A stretch of DNA of 64,000 nucleotides, taken from NCBI GenBank assembly GCA_001599975.1, contig BCIO01000002.1:3235883-3299882 (forward strand), in the 5' to 3' direction. A program made the translations under genes and the position numbers. The notes below the pieces were generated by a model. The model made no database searches, was not told where the DNA came from, and saw only the letters and a list, made by a program, of their open reading frames with translations. This DNA comes from Cystobasidiopsis lactophilus (lineage: Eukaryota; Basidiomycota; Agaricostilbomycetes; Agaricostilbales; Chionosphaeraceae). Shown here piece after piece: positions 22,926 to 35,109 of this stretch (positions within the stretch are counted from its first letter, which is position 1; every line of letters starts with the position of its first letter).

Positions 22926-25225
22926 ATGGCCTATCACAACAGCTACTACAACCAGGGTGGCCCAGGCCAGCAGTCGCACCCGCAGGCAGAGCAGGAGTGG
23001 CAGGACGGCGGCCCATTCGACGATCGTCAACAAGCTGTTGCTGGCGCGAGGTCCGAGCCTTGGGATGCCGTGCAAGACCACTTGTCGGATGGCCGGCCAA
23101 CGTCAACAGTGCAGCAGCAGTACCAACAGCCGGCCTCAGGGCTCAGGAGGAACTTTAGCGAGTCGACTGTTGGGCCCCAGGACTCCGCCTCGCAAGTTGG
23201 CATATCGAAGCTGGCAGACGACGGGCAACATGGCGTGCACCGGTATTCCCAACGAGATTACATGGCCCGCGACCCATACGAAGACCCTCAGCAGCGCTAC
23301 TCGTACTACGACGCGAGCGCGAACCACTCGGCGTACTTCCAAGAGCAGGAGCAGGAGCAGGAGCAGGAGCATCACGACGAGCACGACATGGCCCGCCTGC
23401 CTCTGGTCGACTACCCAGGTTCAGCAAGCGGCTACACGCCCTCTGATTCAAAACGCTACACGGGGCCAGGCACCTACTATCCCTCTGAGGATGAGCAAAC
23501 CCAGCGCGAGCCCTACGACTCGCCTGACCTGGCCAAGTACCCACCGGCAGGCTCGTCCGCGCTGGCCGACACCGAAAAGCAACTGCCTGTTGTGACGGGT
23601 CCACCGCGGCGGGTGCAGCGGCCATCGGTGTGGAAGAGGCTGATCCGGGACACCACGCCCATCGACCAGCGGATCGAGAATCACAAGCGAGGGATCGGCG
23701 TCCAGCTCCGGCCCTGGCTCTGCTGGATCTTGACAGGCGCTTTCATCATTGCCATGTTTGCCGAATGGGGCCAAAATGTTCGTCCTCGGAGCTGCACTTT
23801 CGTTAACTCTTGACCTGAATGTGCTTGCTGGCTGGCTAACAGTGGAGGTTCACCGGCTCGCCCATTGCCATCCACCCTCAGTTCAACTACATGCTCGGGC
23901 CGTCCTCAGAAGTGCTTATCTATACCGGCGCGCGCTTCACCCCTTGCATCAAGAACATCCCAGACGTTTCGGATTTGAGCTTCGCCTGCCTCAATAACAC
24001 CTCTTGTTCGTCCCCTTCCTGACATTGGACAGTTGTTTCTGTCTGAAGAGATTGCTTATTGCGAACAGCCGAACCGACCTCGGTCTGCACCTTGTCCGAC
24101 ATTTGTGGCTTTGGTGGCTTCCCGGCTGGAGAGCCAGACCAGTCCTTCCGCTTCATTCTTCCCATTTTTCTGTATGTCGGATCTCGCAATTCAGATTTTG
24201 TCGAGGTCTGAGAAGAAATTTTTTCGTTTTCAGCCACGCCGGGCTGGTCCACATCTTCTTCAACCTTTTGTAGGTACCCGCCTTACCTCAGCTCAGATGA
24301 AGCTGATGCGTCGGGTTGCTTTTCCTACAGAGTCCAAAACACGGCGGCTGCCCAAGTCGAGCGCGAGATGGGCTCCTTGCGCTTCTTCCTCCTTTATTTC
24401 GCATCTGGCATCTTTGGGTGTATGCGGTCTTCACTTTATATCGGCTTCTTCTCGTTTGCTGATGATTGCGGTATCTGAACGGCATACAGTCATTCTGGGT
24501 GGCAACTTTGCGTTGGTGGGGCAAGCATCCGTCGGCGCTTCTGGCGCTATCTACGGCACTGAGGCTGCCGTCCTCGTCGACCTCATCGCCCACTGGTCCA
24601 TAGAGCGTTCGCCCAAGAAGAAGCTGCTGTTCCTCTTCATCGAGCTGGTCATCGGCTTTGGCATTGGGTGGGTTTGCCTCCCTATCTCGTTCTCTTTCCC
24701 TGGTTACTGACCAGATTGGCCACCACTACTTAGATTCATTCCGAATGTAGTGGACAACTTCTCGCATATAGGAGGGTGCGCAGGAAGCTCCTTCAGCAGT
24801 TATTCTTTTGCTGAGTGTCTCCTGGGTCGCACAGATTCCTTTGCGGTCTGCTTATGGCCATCTTGCTCTACCCCGCCATCCACCAAACCAGGCGCCACCG
24901 CATCACCTTCTACGTCCTGCGCTGCATCGCCCTGCCGGGCGTGATCGTCATCTTTGTCGTGTTGGTTCGCAATTTCTACACAAGCGACCCCAACAAGGGC
25001 TGCGAGTGGTGCAGGTCAGTGCCGCTGTCCCTTGACAGTCAACATGAATACAAGTCTGATTGATGCATCCGGTGATTTGACAGATACCTCTCGTGCTGGC
25101 CCACCTCGGCCAACAACCACTGCAAGGGCACCGGCCTCTCCACCACCTCGGTCGCCTCCTCTTCTGTCATGTCTCCTCCAGTGTTGGTCATGCTTCTCGG
25201 TCAGTTCATTAGGGCATACCTTTGA
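22926..25225 (+). CDS. Rhomboid family intramembrane serine protease
   Basis: Multi-pass membrane protease. A cytosolic N-terminus of about 250 residues is rich in Gln, Tyr, Asp and Ser, with a (Gln-Glu)n run near residue 140. The first membrane segment is LRPWLCWILTGAFIIAMFAE. A large loop follows (FNYMLGPSSEVLIYTGARFT), then the conserved HAGLVHIFFNLL (HAxxxHxxxN), EREMGSLRFFLLYFASGI, the catalytic Ser in VGQASVGASGAIYG, and the catalytic His in VDNFSHIGG. The C-terminus is Cys-containing, ending LLGQFIRAYL. At least eight exons. Length and topology fit fungal secretory-pathway rhomboids. Confidence 0.9.
23338..23374 (+). repeat. (CAGGAG)n hexanucleotide tract
   Basis: About five units of a CAG/GAG hexamer inside the rhomboid reading frame, encoding alternating Gln and Glu before a His/Asp/Glu patch. 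A likely length-variable site. Confidence 0.8.
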
Positions 25226-25475
25226 GTCCAAATCATGTGCTCGCCCCCAAAAAGTTTTACGGACACTTCTTCACACCAATTGTATAAACTTCCATGTGTT
25301 TGCATTTTAGACGATACGGACATTGTTGATGACTTGTGCACTTCGAGAGGCTCTGAAACTTGCTTTTGAACGGGGGTCAAAGTGGCGCCGAAACCACAAG
25401 TTGGGGCGCTTCGAAAACACAAATTGGTGAGGCCAACCAACTTCGAGCGAAACCTCTTGGAGAGCACTTGCCATC

Positions 25476-26358
25476 ATGGGTTCGTTCTTTGCCCGCCTTG
25501 AAGCTGTGAACCCAGTCATTGACGATGCTCTGCAGGTATCGTCAGATCCAGCCGGCAAAAGCGCTCGGCGTCCGGCGCTCAAAGAGCCAAGTGGGTTTTC
25601 GCATCGCCAGTTCGTCGGTAGTCGCCCAGCAGCTGACGCCCTGGCCTTCGCACATCTACAGGTACCGAAAGAAGAGAAAGTTTGAGCTCGGTCGCCAGCC
25701 AGCCATGACCAAGCTCGGGGCCAAGCGCATCCACACCGTCCGCGTTCGCGGCGGCAACATCAAGCACCGCGCCCTCCGCCTCGAGTCGGGCAACTACGCC
25801 TGGGGCTCGGAGCACACCACCCGCAAGACCCGCATCATCGGCGTCGTCTACAACGCTTCCAACAACGAGCTGGTCCGCACCAACACGTTGGTCAAGAGCT
25901 GCATTGTCCAAATCGACGCCGCCCCCTTCAGGCAATGGTATGAGGCACACTACCACATTCCCGTCTCCAAGAAGGGCAAGGTGCGTTGTTCTGCGCCTGC
26001 CTTTAAGCCTCAGAGCTTTGAGGCTCACGGTCAATTTTTTTCAATGCAGGCCACCATTTCTGCCGAGGACGCCGCCAAGGAGGTGACCGAGGGCAAGCAA
26101 AAGAAGCTCGACGCTCTCAAGGTCAACGCCAAGATCGACCCCCTTCTCGAATCCCAGTTCCAGGCCGGCCGCCTCTACGCCGCCATCTCTTCCCGCCCCG
26201 GCCAGTCTGGCCGCGCGGACGGCTACATTTTGGAGGGCAAGGAGCTCGAGTTCTACCTCAGGAGGTGTAAGTTGTTGCTCTTGGGCCTTTGTTTGGCAAC
26301 CAGACCCTAAAATTTTGCCCGGTCAGTGAGGGCGGCAAAGGGCAAGCACGCCGCATAA
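25476..26358 (+). CDS. RPS8: Cytosolic 40S ribosomal protein eS8
   Basis: Structural protein of the small ribosomal subunit. Five exons: a 4-nt first exon (ATGG, 25476-25479), then 25536-25590, 25662-25980, 26050-26266 and 26327-26358. The spliced product starts [20 protein letters not shown] and continues [59 protein letters not shown] and ends [16 protein letters not shown]. Introns are 56, 71, 69 and 60 nt and all keep frame. Length is about 208 residues, normal. The 5' introns are dense, as is common in fungal ribosomal protein genes. The start codon lies right after a CT-rich leader. Confidence 0.96.
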
Positions 26359-26868
26359 GCGTGTCGTCTCTTGGTTTCCTTTTTACGCCTCTTCCAACTT
26401 GCTTGCGGAGTCTAAGGGCACAAGCGTTGCTGGCCATATGCTGTGGTTTTCGAGGGGCTGCGAGATGGCGACGGTTCTGGATTGGGACGGTCCTTGAAAA
26501 AGCAGTCTGAGGGAAGACGGGAGCTATCGATGCAGCGCTTTTTGCTTTTGAGCCCCCTTGCAATTGGGCCACTTCTCGGTTGCGAATTTCATGCTGCTTG
26601 CTACCAGAAGTTTAACGATAACTTTGAGAGGAGGTCGTGTGAGCAGTTCGGCACCCGGGTTACCCGAAGTGAGACTGCGCAGATGGGCGTGCCTTCGGTC
26701 ACACCCCGACTTTCTCTTGGCCCTCAATCACCATTCTCTCGCTTGCAACTTGCCGTTTTTGCGTGCTGTTAGACCAATCTGTACCTGGCTTCTAACACGT
26801 CCTGCCCTCGTCGTTCTCCCGCGTCGTTCTGGGGCCTTTGGCGCGCTTTAATTTCAGCATAAAAACAA
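26359..26868. other. Intergenic, eS8 to GT34 gene
   Basis: 510 bp with no supportable gene. The part before 26869 is pyrimidine-rich (CCTGCCCTCGTCG...), like a core promoter or leader. A branch-site-like CTAACAC near 26788 and AG near 26855 hint at a 5' UTR intron, not proven. Confidence 0.3.
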
Positions 26869-28128
26869 ATGGCCGACTTCAAGGGCTACATTCCTCTTGG
26901 CGCACTGTCGGAAGAGCAAGGCCCTTCGCGCGTCAGGAGGCTCCTATACCTCACCAGCTTCTTCGCGGCCTGCGCGCTGCTAGGCGTCGTCTCAGTCAAG
27001 GCTGCAGCAGGGGCCTCTTCCTTCCTTTCAACACCCTCGGCATCAGCGTTTTACTCGGTGCCCGCCCTCTCTAAACCTCCGCCAGCGTCAAGACGCATCG
27101 CCATCGTAATGCACAACTCGAACAACACGGAAATGTTCAGCTCCAAGGAGATTGGCTCCAACCCGAACCACCAGACCTACGCGGCCATTCACGGCTATCC
27201 TTTCGTCTTCTCCTCCCAGCCTTACGTCTCCTGGGCCCAGCGGCCAATCCAATCCGGCTGGATTAAGTCCTCCGGCGAGCACGGCTACAACAAAATAATC
27301 CAATTAATGGACGCGGTCTTGAAGGGCATCCAAGAGGACGCCTACGACTGGGTGTTCTGGGCCGACGGGGACACCTGGATCGTCAACCCGAGCATAGAGC
27401 TAGAGTCGTTCCTGCCTCCCGAGCGCATGCAGGATCTAGGGGAGACAGCGCCATGGTTTATCGCGGCACCCGACGAGAATGGGGTGAGGAATGCTGTTTT
27501 GTTCTTCCGCGACCAAGCTCATGTTGCTCTCCGCAGTTCAACGACGGCACCTTCTTCCTCCGGTGCAACTATTGGTCGTACTCGTTCTTGGCCGAAAGTC
27601 TTGCCGATCTCTACCAACCCATCTCGGCCGCTCGGTTCGATGGCTACAGCGACCAGCGGAGCATCGGGAGGGCCCTAATGAACGATCCGGCGGCGGCCAA
27701 GCACTTTTATAGGGCACCTCAGGGGTGGTTTAATCGTGCGTGGCCTCCGTTTCGGTGTTTTAACTCCTTGCTGATTTTCATCCTTTGACGTGTCCGCAGT
27801 CTACCCTGGCATCCTATCCTACCTCTCAACAGACTACGAAATTCACGACTACACGCTGCAAGTGCATTTGGTAGACCGGCTCAAGAAGGAAGAGGAGACT
27901 TTCAATCGGAGCATAGAGGCCATTCGGGCGAAGTGGCAAGCAGTACAGGACGACACGGAGCGACTGGTCAGCTCTGGCTGGCGATCGAGGACGTCCAAGA
28001 GGCTAGAGCTGTTCCGCAAGAGCCCGAAGGTGCTAGACTTCAACACCGTGGCGAAGCGGGCTTCGGAGGAGTACTGGAGGGACGCGACTCATGGCGTCGA
28101 GGGTCTGGCCTGGCTGGACATGCAGTAG
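26869..28128 (+). CDS. GT34 galactosyl/mannosyltransferase (GMA12/MNN10-like)
   Basis: Type II Golgi membrane protein. A short cytosolic start (MADFKGYIPLGALSEEQGPS) is followed by a membrane anchor at about residues 26-46 (LLYLTSFFAACALLGVVSVK), then the catalytic domain: RRIAIVMHNSNNTEMF, YAAIHGYPFVF, GYNKIIQLMDAVLKG, and the DxD metal site in DWVFWADGDTWIVNP. Splicing near 27484-27537 gives FNDGTFFLRCNYWSYSFLAE; a second intron near 27735-27799 leads to VYPGILSYLSTDYEIHDYTL. The end is Arg/Lys-rich and helical. GT34 enzymes add galactose or mannose to glycoproteins. About 385-390 residues. Confidence 0.88.
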
Positions 28129-28360
28129 CTGGGTCCCTAGGCATGCTTCCTCGCCTGGGGTCGTCCTTTATGGCCGTCCCGCCGCTCGTGTCCCTTGGCA
28201 GCGAGTTTTCGCGTAAATGGTGAGCAAATCGTTCTATTCATCACAATGCTCTATCGTCCCAGGAATCTAATGTCGTCAATGATTGGTTATGTTACAGTGA
28301 GACCGAAAACAAAACGTTGCCCAAAAGGGGAAGAGGGTTGTCAAGTGCTGGGTATGCCTT

Positions 28361-29512
28361 CTACCGACGCTGCGCGCTGTGTGGAAGCACGCCTTCTTGG
28401 ATCTTCTTCGCTCGCATGGCTTCCTCTTGCTCGAGCCACTCCCAGTCGGCCATCGCGTTGATCTCTGATTTGGCTGGGGCCTTGGACGGGGCGGGAGCCG
28501 AAGTGGCGATGGCAGCCTTCAACTGCGGTTGGGTCTAATATGCTCGCCCGCAAGATGTAAATATACTGTACAGTTAGACTCTAATTTGCACCACCTACAT
28601 CAAAATGGAGGACTGGGAAGTTGCTCTCCGCCTTGCGGATTCCGGCCTCGACAGACTTGAGGACCCAGTCTGGATGGACCACCGCGGTTTTGTTCTTGGA
28701 AGCGCGAATCTGCTTCTCCAGTTTGCTCCCGCTGAGGCCGCTTGCCGTGACGATGTCTGCCGTCGACGTCAACGAAAGCAGTGTAAAGGTCGAGTGCGAA
28801 GGCTGAACTCCTTACGGGTGATGCGACCTCCGGAGAAGGCTTTCACGACACGACCGCCTTAATGAGAGCGTGAGATTCCTGAGCGTTGATCTCGCAGACG
28901 CTGAGCTCACCATTCTCTTGGATGAGCCTCTCCACTTCCAAGTTCGCCTCCACGTAGCCGTTGAGGTCTGTGGCAGCAGTTTAAGCATGCGATAAAAGGC
29001 ATCAAGCGGGTGCTCACAGATGGTCAAGCCCTTGAAGATCTTGGTCTGGGAATCGGCGGCTTGAAAGAGGAGTTTGGTGGTTCGAGTCTTGGCCCAGCTT
29101 GCCATCACAGTGGAAGTCCTTCCATTGGACTGCTGATGTCCAGAAGCGGCGCTGACTACGTGGAAAGCGCGTTCGTAGGCTCTGTCATCAAGAATGATCG
29201 TGGTCAGGGTGGCTGCTGTCAACTCCAATAGAGGCATTGAACCCGCGCTCACGTCGAGTTGGTCTGTTTCGTACACTTCTCTGTAAGCTATGGAACATCT
29301 TGCAAAGGCAGAAAGCAGCCCACAATCGCACAGTCATCATTCTGGAGTCGCTTCCTGTCAAACGACTTCTCCGGCTTTAAGGCCGGCTTGGGCTGCTTGT
29401 ACACTTTGGAATGGGCCTTGGCGTTGGTGGGCGTCTTCTTAAAGTCTTTGACGGGCTTGTCGCTGGTCAGGGAGCCATCAGCGAGCAAAGTGGCTTGAGC
29501 CTGTCGTTTCAT
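28361..29512 (-). CDS. Small single-BRCT protein with REV1-type BRCT domain
   Basis: Minus strand, start MKRQAQATLLADGSLTSDKP at 29512. After a Lys-rich linker and two introns, the BRCT domain reads TKIFKGLTIYLNGYVEAN, VERLIQENGGRVVKAFSGG, THIVTASGLSGSKLEKQIRA and KTAVVHPDWVLKSVEAGIRK. The GxV-I-Y-NGY start and the THI, VVxPxWxxxSxxAG end are those of the REV1 BRCT domain. It does not continue into a Y-family polymerase: after LHFD and an intron it has an Ala/Pro/Lys tail and ends with EEAMRAKKIQEGVLPHSAQRR. About 240 residues. Likely DNA-damage related; role unknown. The QATLL start could be a weak PCNA-type motif, which is speculative. Confidence 0.75.
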
Positions 29513-29801
29513 CGCTGGCCGTAGATTTCTTGTCGAACAAGGGTGCTGGGAGTCGTTAGGAGCTGTAGGGGACGCGCTGGGGCTCTCTAGACACAACCCT
29601 GATGCCGAAGGAGACTAATACATGGCGATGGGGAAGGAGCAAGAGGTGAAGAATGCAAAGTGGCGCGTGAGAAGGCGACAACGCCCAACGCGTGGCGTGG
29701 TGATGAAAGTATCTGGTTCCTAGGGAGTGATATATACAAGAGTGGATCTATATACGCTGGTTTTATTTGGATGGTAAGCCCCAGCTGGGTCAAGGTCGAG
29801 G

Positions 29802-32800
29802 TCAGAATGCGAGCAAGCCATGCAGAGAGGAAAACGGTGGCACCAACCTTCGTTGGATCCTTTCCCACTCCTTCAGATCGCCTGCTGTGCCAGTCGAGAG
29901 TGGAGGTGGTGCGCCAGGCTTGTCGTTCAAGTGGGTGACGATTGTCGCGGGTTGAAAGGGGGTGAGGGCGCGAGATGATGATGATGACGACCCTTCGTTT
30001 TCCATCCTTTCGAGCCAGCCGCGGTTGCGATTGATGGACCAACTGGGCTGAGGTGGAAGAGAAGGATAGAGGCGAGGGTGGTTGCCTTTCGTGGCGTCGG
30101 AGATATACTTGCGTAGCAGTTGTAACAATTGTGGATCACTCGCTTCAAGGGCCTCGAGGCGTTGTGCGACTGTTAGCTGCTGGTGGCTGGTGCTGCTCGG
30201 ATCGTTTAGACCAGTTGATGTGCTCGGGGATTGGGCCCTGACTTGAAGCTTGGACCCAGACGCTTTGGGTTGAGCAACTTTGCCAGCAGCGAGTTGGCTG
30301 AGCGCGCCAACGACTTCTTCGAGTTGTTGGAGGGGTAGGCCGTCTCCAGACTTGAGAATGTCTTGGCTGGTCTGGCGGACCTGGGCGGGGATGGTGGAGA
30401 GGGCGCTATCTGAGAGAAAGACCTGCAGGGCTTCCTTGGCCGCGGAGAGGATGCTCTGGGTTGTGCTCTCGTCCTTGGCTCTTTCTGCCTCGAGTCGATG
30501 GATGTCTTGTGTTCGAGCCGACAGGACTTGTACGGAGTTTTCAGCCTCGGCCAGCTGAGCGGCCAGTTTGTTGATGGTGGCGCTTGATCCTGCCACTGCG
30601 GCATCGAGGTTGGACTTGTCGAGATGGGATTGGTCCAGATCTTGCTCCAAGGCTGAAATGCGGGAGTGCTGGGCTTCTACTTGCCGCTGGAGCTGGTCGA
30701 CTTCTCCGACTAGTTGATTGCGCCCCTCCTGCAGCCGAACATTGTCGTCCTCCGTATCTTTGCATCGAGCAAGCTTCGTGTTTGCAGCGAGCAGTTCTTC
30801 CTGGAGCTGATTGACCTGGGGTGAAAGTCGTTCAAGTGCTGCGAGCTGCTCCAGGGAGGCTGCAAGCTGCGTTGTCGCCTCGTCTGCACGACGCTTCAAA
30901 TCGGCCAGCTCTTCGTCAGCCGCTGCCGAGCGAACTTGAGCCGAAGTCTTCCATTCGGTGAGTTCGGCTACTTCTTGCTCGAGCGCTATCACTTGCGTGC
31001 CGGAAGCTGCGTTCGCTGCACGAAGAATCGGAATCTCCAGCAGCTGCCCATCCGAGAAGTCAACCCAGCCCGCTATGCTAAAAGACGGCGTACGCACCTG
31101 CTGCTCTTTCTCTGCGCGGTCGAATTCGAGCTTCGAGACCGTCCCTTGCAGGTCTTTGCGCAAGGCAACTTCCGCTTCCTTCTCCCGCTCGGCCAGCCCA
31201 TGGCGCTCTTGCCAACTTTCAACATCACTTCGACTCGCTTCAAGAGCAGCTCTCAATGATGCGACAGTAAGGTGATCTTCTAGAGCTGAATCGATCGCAG
31301 CCGACAGTCTGTCTCTTTTGTTTAGGCTCCTGCGTCACTCCCCGTGAGCGAGAAACAAGACGAACCGTGCCTGCAAGTCATCTCTTTCCACCAAGAGCAA
31401 GTCCAAGCGCCCAGAAAGGAGGGCCTTGTCGCGAAGCAAGCCTTGAATGGCCTCGTCGGCTTCACGAAGCTTGCCACTTTCTTCGTCGAGGGCTGACTTG
31501 ACCGAGGCGAGACGATCTTCTAGGTCTTGGTTCTGAAGTAGCATGTGTGAATGTAGCTTCGCTGAGGCGGCCAGCTGTCGGTTGAGATCAAGGATCTTCT
31601 CTCGAAGGTCTGCGCTGTCCAGAGAGCGGAGCTGACGAAGCTCGTCCAGCCGATCCGCCAAGGTCTCGTTGCTGGCTCTGAGCTGATCCAGCTCTTCCAT
31701 TTTGCTCCTCCGAATCTTACCGAGCTCGGTCTCGGCGGCTGTCAGCTTGGACCGCAGCTCCAAGAGCTCTGTGTGCGCCTTCGCAACTTCGGAGCTACTT
31801 TGTCGAATAGCAGCATCCCGCGCGCCTTCTGAAGCCTGAAGTAGGTCGTTAAGGTCGGAGAGCTGACGTGTCAAGGCTTCGCGCGCCTTGGCAAAGGCTT
31901 CGGTCTCGAGATGAAACTGGGTGCTGGAGGCTTCAAGCTGGGAAGCGAGGTGGTTGTTGGACTGTTGCAAGTGTTTGAGTTGGGAGGCGACCGCATCACG
32001 CGCGGTGGTCAGATCGGTCTGCGTTGCCTCTGCAATCTGGAGGCGCTCTTGATGGTCGGCCAATTGTGAGACGAGAGAAGACTGCCGCAGGCGCAGAGCG
32101 GCGTTGTCGCCCTGCAGTTGCTTTAGGGAAAGCTCAAGGTCGGAGATTTGGATGCGGGAAGACGACAGGGCAGTTTCGGACAAGACGAGGGCTTGCTTCG
32201 TAGCTGCTAGCTCCGCGACGGTGGACGCCAGCTGGGTCTGGTTCTCTTGCAGGAGACCCACGTTTGTCGCCAGCTTCTTCTCCAACAGGGCTTGAGATCG
32301 AGCGGACTCGTCGAGCTGCCGCTCCAGGCCCTGACTGGCGTCCAGTAATCGAGCTTCACCCGCTTCTTTTTCTTCGAGGGTCGCGCGCAGCTGGGCCTCG
32401 AGCCTCCGCATTTCGAGCTCGTGCTTGCCTGACATGGTGCACGCATCAGTAAGTCGCCGAGCCCTGGGAAAGTCTTCAGTGCTGTGCATGCGCAAAGGGC
32501 AAAGTGCGTACGTTTCTTCCAGCAGCATGTCATTCTTTTCAAGCTGTTTTCGCAATTGAGAACGCTCCCTCTTGCTGGCCTCATCGATGCCTTTGAGACG
32601 CGAAAGCTCGCCATTGAGGATCTGAAACCCTTGCAGCTCGCTCTTCTGCCGCGCAAGCTGGGCCTCCAGTGCTTTGGTCTGCTCAACAGCGCTCTTAAAC
32701 GCGTCCTGTAGTCATTTGGCTCGGTGAACTACAGCTCAACACTTCAAACAAACCAAAATGAGTTTACGAACCTGCTGCTTTTCGAAAGCATCCGCCACCG

Positions 32801-33520
32801 CCGTATGCCGGCTCTCGAGCTCGACCTTGGCATCCACGAGAGTCTCGTAGCTCTGATGAAGCTGGCGAATCCGGCCCCTTTCTTGCTGGAGCTCTTGCTG
32901 CAAGCTCATGGAGATGTGCTCTTGCTGTTCTCGGGCGACAAGAAGATGCTCTTGTCGGTTTTCTGCTTCCAAAAGACGCTGATTCAGCAGGAAGGTGTTC
33001 TGTCGTTCAACAGCGAGCAGCTCGTCGTGGGCTTTGAAGTCGAGACGGGCCATCTGAAGTTGGTCAAACAGCTGGACGGCCTGTTTGTTTCCACGAAGTG
33101 CATCAGACACCAGTCCGCGCTTCATAAAGATGAGCAAGGGCGTCTTACATGCTCTCTAGCCTCTTGATACCGTCTTTCGTCTTCTTCTCGGTTCGGTGGC
33201 AAATGGTCTAGTTCCCAAAGCCGCTCTTTCGGTCGCAATGGGTGTTCGTGGTCTACGATGTCGGATGTGGATGATGCGGGAGATGACGTGTGCGAGTTGA
33301 CATAGACAACAAAAGACGGGTGTTCGGAGGGAGTAAAAGAAGCTCTTCGGGAGTGGGCGTGGACAGCTTGCTGCGGCTGCGTTGCGTACAAGGGAGATGA
33401 GGCCAGCGCTGCACTGTTGCGCTTGACTGGCCTAGCAGCTAGGCTCCACAGTCGTTTGATGGCGCCAGCGCCGGTAGTGTGAGACACTGGTGGGCCCCCG
33501 ACTGCCCTTTTTGGCGGCAT
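29802..33520 (-). CDS. Long coiled-coil protein, unrecognised
   Basis: Minus strand, from about 33520 (MPPKRAVGGPPVSHTTGAG) or an upstream exon. A basic, Ser/Pro-rich N-terminus of about 120 residues leads into nearly 950 residues of coiled coil, rich in Leu, Gln, Glu and Ala with hydrophobic heptads (examples LDASQGLERQLDESARSQAL, LRSKLTAAETELGKIRRSKM, LQRQVEAQHSRISALEQDLD). The C-terminus is looser: LQQLEEVVGALSQLAAGKVA, QRLEALEASDPQLLQLLRKY, then Pro-rich. Introns near 33138-33150, 32700-32770, 32450-32510, 31310-31370 and 31020-31100 join the frames. It resembles spindle-pole, golgin or other scaffold proteins in build only; there is no signature to choose between them. The true start is not certain. 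Confidence 0.75.
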
Positions 33521-34126
33521 GCCTCCTCCCAGCGGGTTGTGCACGGCGTTCTTTGGCCGACTGGCGCGAAAAGATTTCTGCGCAGGGAGGATGCCTGCTG
33601 TGCTGAGGCGACGATTTGCAGAATGAAGTCGGTGCAGGCCAATTGAATGCGGGATGGGCCAATTGAGTCGCGTGGCAAAGGTTCCGAGTAGACGAACCGG
33701 TTGGTGGATGATGGGAAGGCAACAAAAGAGCAACGAGAGTCATGGTGAGCGAGCAGGCCTCTAAGAACTGACCCATTGTTTGGCGGGAAGCGAAAAATTC
33801 TGAAGAGGCAAAGAAATTGGGCTCGGGCCTCTGATCTTTGAGCCAGGACCGCGTCACAAATTCATCGAGAGAGCCACGACAAAGAGTCTGGATAGAAGCC
33901 AGAAAGTCGAGTTCGGCCGCAGCGAGCAGTTAGAGGGCACGATGGTCAGGATTACAAGTCTCTTGGAGGGATCTCCCAAAGGGTCAAGCAGAATAGCAAA
34001 TTGCGAGCGAGGGATGGATTGAGAGAACAGGTTGTCAAGTGCTGAGGACAGAGAGGGTGAATGTCGAACGCAGAGCCGAAGAGAGGTGGGCCAGAGTGGG
34101 GGCGGATGGAGTAGCGTGGTGGCCTA
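33521..34126. other. Gap between coiled-coil gene start and F-box gene end
   Basis: About 600 bp. The first 200 bp probably hold a 5' exon of the coiled-coil gene, because the frame reads on as RRLSTAGILPAQKSFRASRP upstream of the chosen ATG, and an ATG at 33743 opens another frame. I could not settle the join. The rest shows nothing. Confidence 0.3.
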
Positions 34127-34995
34127 TCAATGAAAGTCGTCTGCAGTCTCACCGCCTTCCCAGCCTCCTCTGTCTCTCGGGCTGCCAAAAGCGCCACCTT
34201 TGCCCTTGACCTTGGAGTTCTTGAGGCTCTGCACGCAATCTGGTGAGCCTTGTTCTGATTTGCGGCTGGTTGGCTTACCTTGTAATAAGCGCGAGCGGCA
34301 GCCTTGTCCAAGCCCTGAATCTCGTCATTCTCTTCTTTCCACTTGCTCTCGCGCTCCTCTTTCGGCGTCCGCCAGCCTTCGCTGCGGGCCCGGTCGACGT
34401 CGGCGTCGAAAGCCGTTGAGTGCTCCAGGTCGTCCCGTCGATAGGTCTGCTTGTACTTGGCAGCCCAGTCTTGCTTGGATTCGCGCCTGGTCCACACCGG
34501 CTTGGCAAGCGACTCTTCCAGGTCGACGAAAGCTGTCCGCTGAAAGTGGCAAAACATGCACCAGTCTGGCAATCGCAAGTCAACACGGGCTGCTCGCGAC
34601 AAGAGCACATCAGAAAGCGAGCTTACTCAAGGTCTGAGAGCGACGCCATCGCTTGGAGACGGCTTGGCAGTGGAGCACATCTTGAAGGGACAGCTGGCTG
34701 AAAATGCGGGACGACACTTCGTTTGGCAGCCTGAGAGGATCGGTCCCGTTGGCCTCTCGGTCCTTGGCGCGCTTTCGGGTTGGGGAGGTGGACCTGGAGC
34801 CTATCCTCGACGCTGGGCGCGGCGTGCCTGGCATCGTTTTCACCTGCATTCAGGGCCTGAGGGCTCGCCTCCACGAATTTGGGTGGCCAATGGGCTCACC
34901 TCGATCAAATCCTCATCTGACTCCTCGCCTCTGGCCGAGGGCTGGTGTGCCTGCAGCGAAGCACGCTCGAGTGCTTGAGTGAGCAGGTTCGACAT
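34127..34995 (-). CDS. F-box protein (SCF ubiquitin ligase subunit type)
   Basis: Minus strand from ATG 34995 (MSNLLTQALERASLQAHQPS). After an acidic stretch and intron, a Ser/Pro linker leads to the F-box LRLPNEVSSRIFSQLSLQDV with LHCQAVSKRWRR. Then come FCHFQRTAFVDLEESLAKP, VWTRRESKQDWAAKYKQTYR and DDLEHSTAFDADVDRARSEG, a pattern seen in a fungal F-box group. The last exon is SLKNSKVKGKGGAFGSPRDR and ends ETADDFH. F-box proteins bind Skp1 and recruit targets; the target is unknown. It shares a 114-bp divergent promoter with PAC2, so the two could be co-controlled with protein breakdown (inference). Confidence 0.82.
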
Positions 34996-35109
34996 GGTGT
35001 ACGCGGAAAGAAAGACCAAAATTCGGTCGTCATCAGCGTGAGATCTGCGGCTGGGGAAATGCTGGTTGGCTGGAGCGGCCACTTGCTCTCTCTCCGCTCT
35101 CTCTCCAAG
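34996..35109. promoter_or_regulatory. Short divergent promoter, F-box gene / PAC2
   Basis: Only 114 bp between the two start codons, so the promoters must overlap. Contains CT-rich stretches (CTCTCTCCGCTCTCTCTCC) on the plus strand close to PAC2. Confidence 0.5.
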
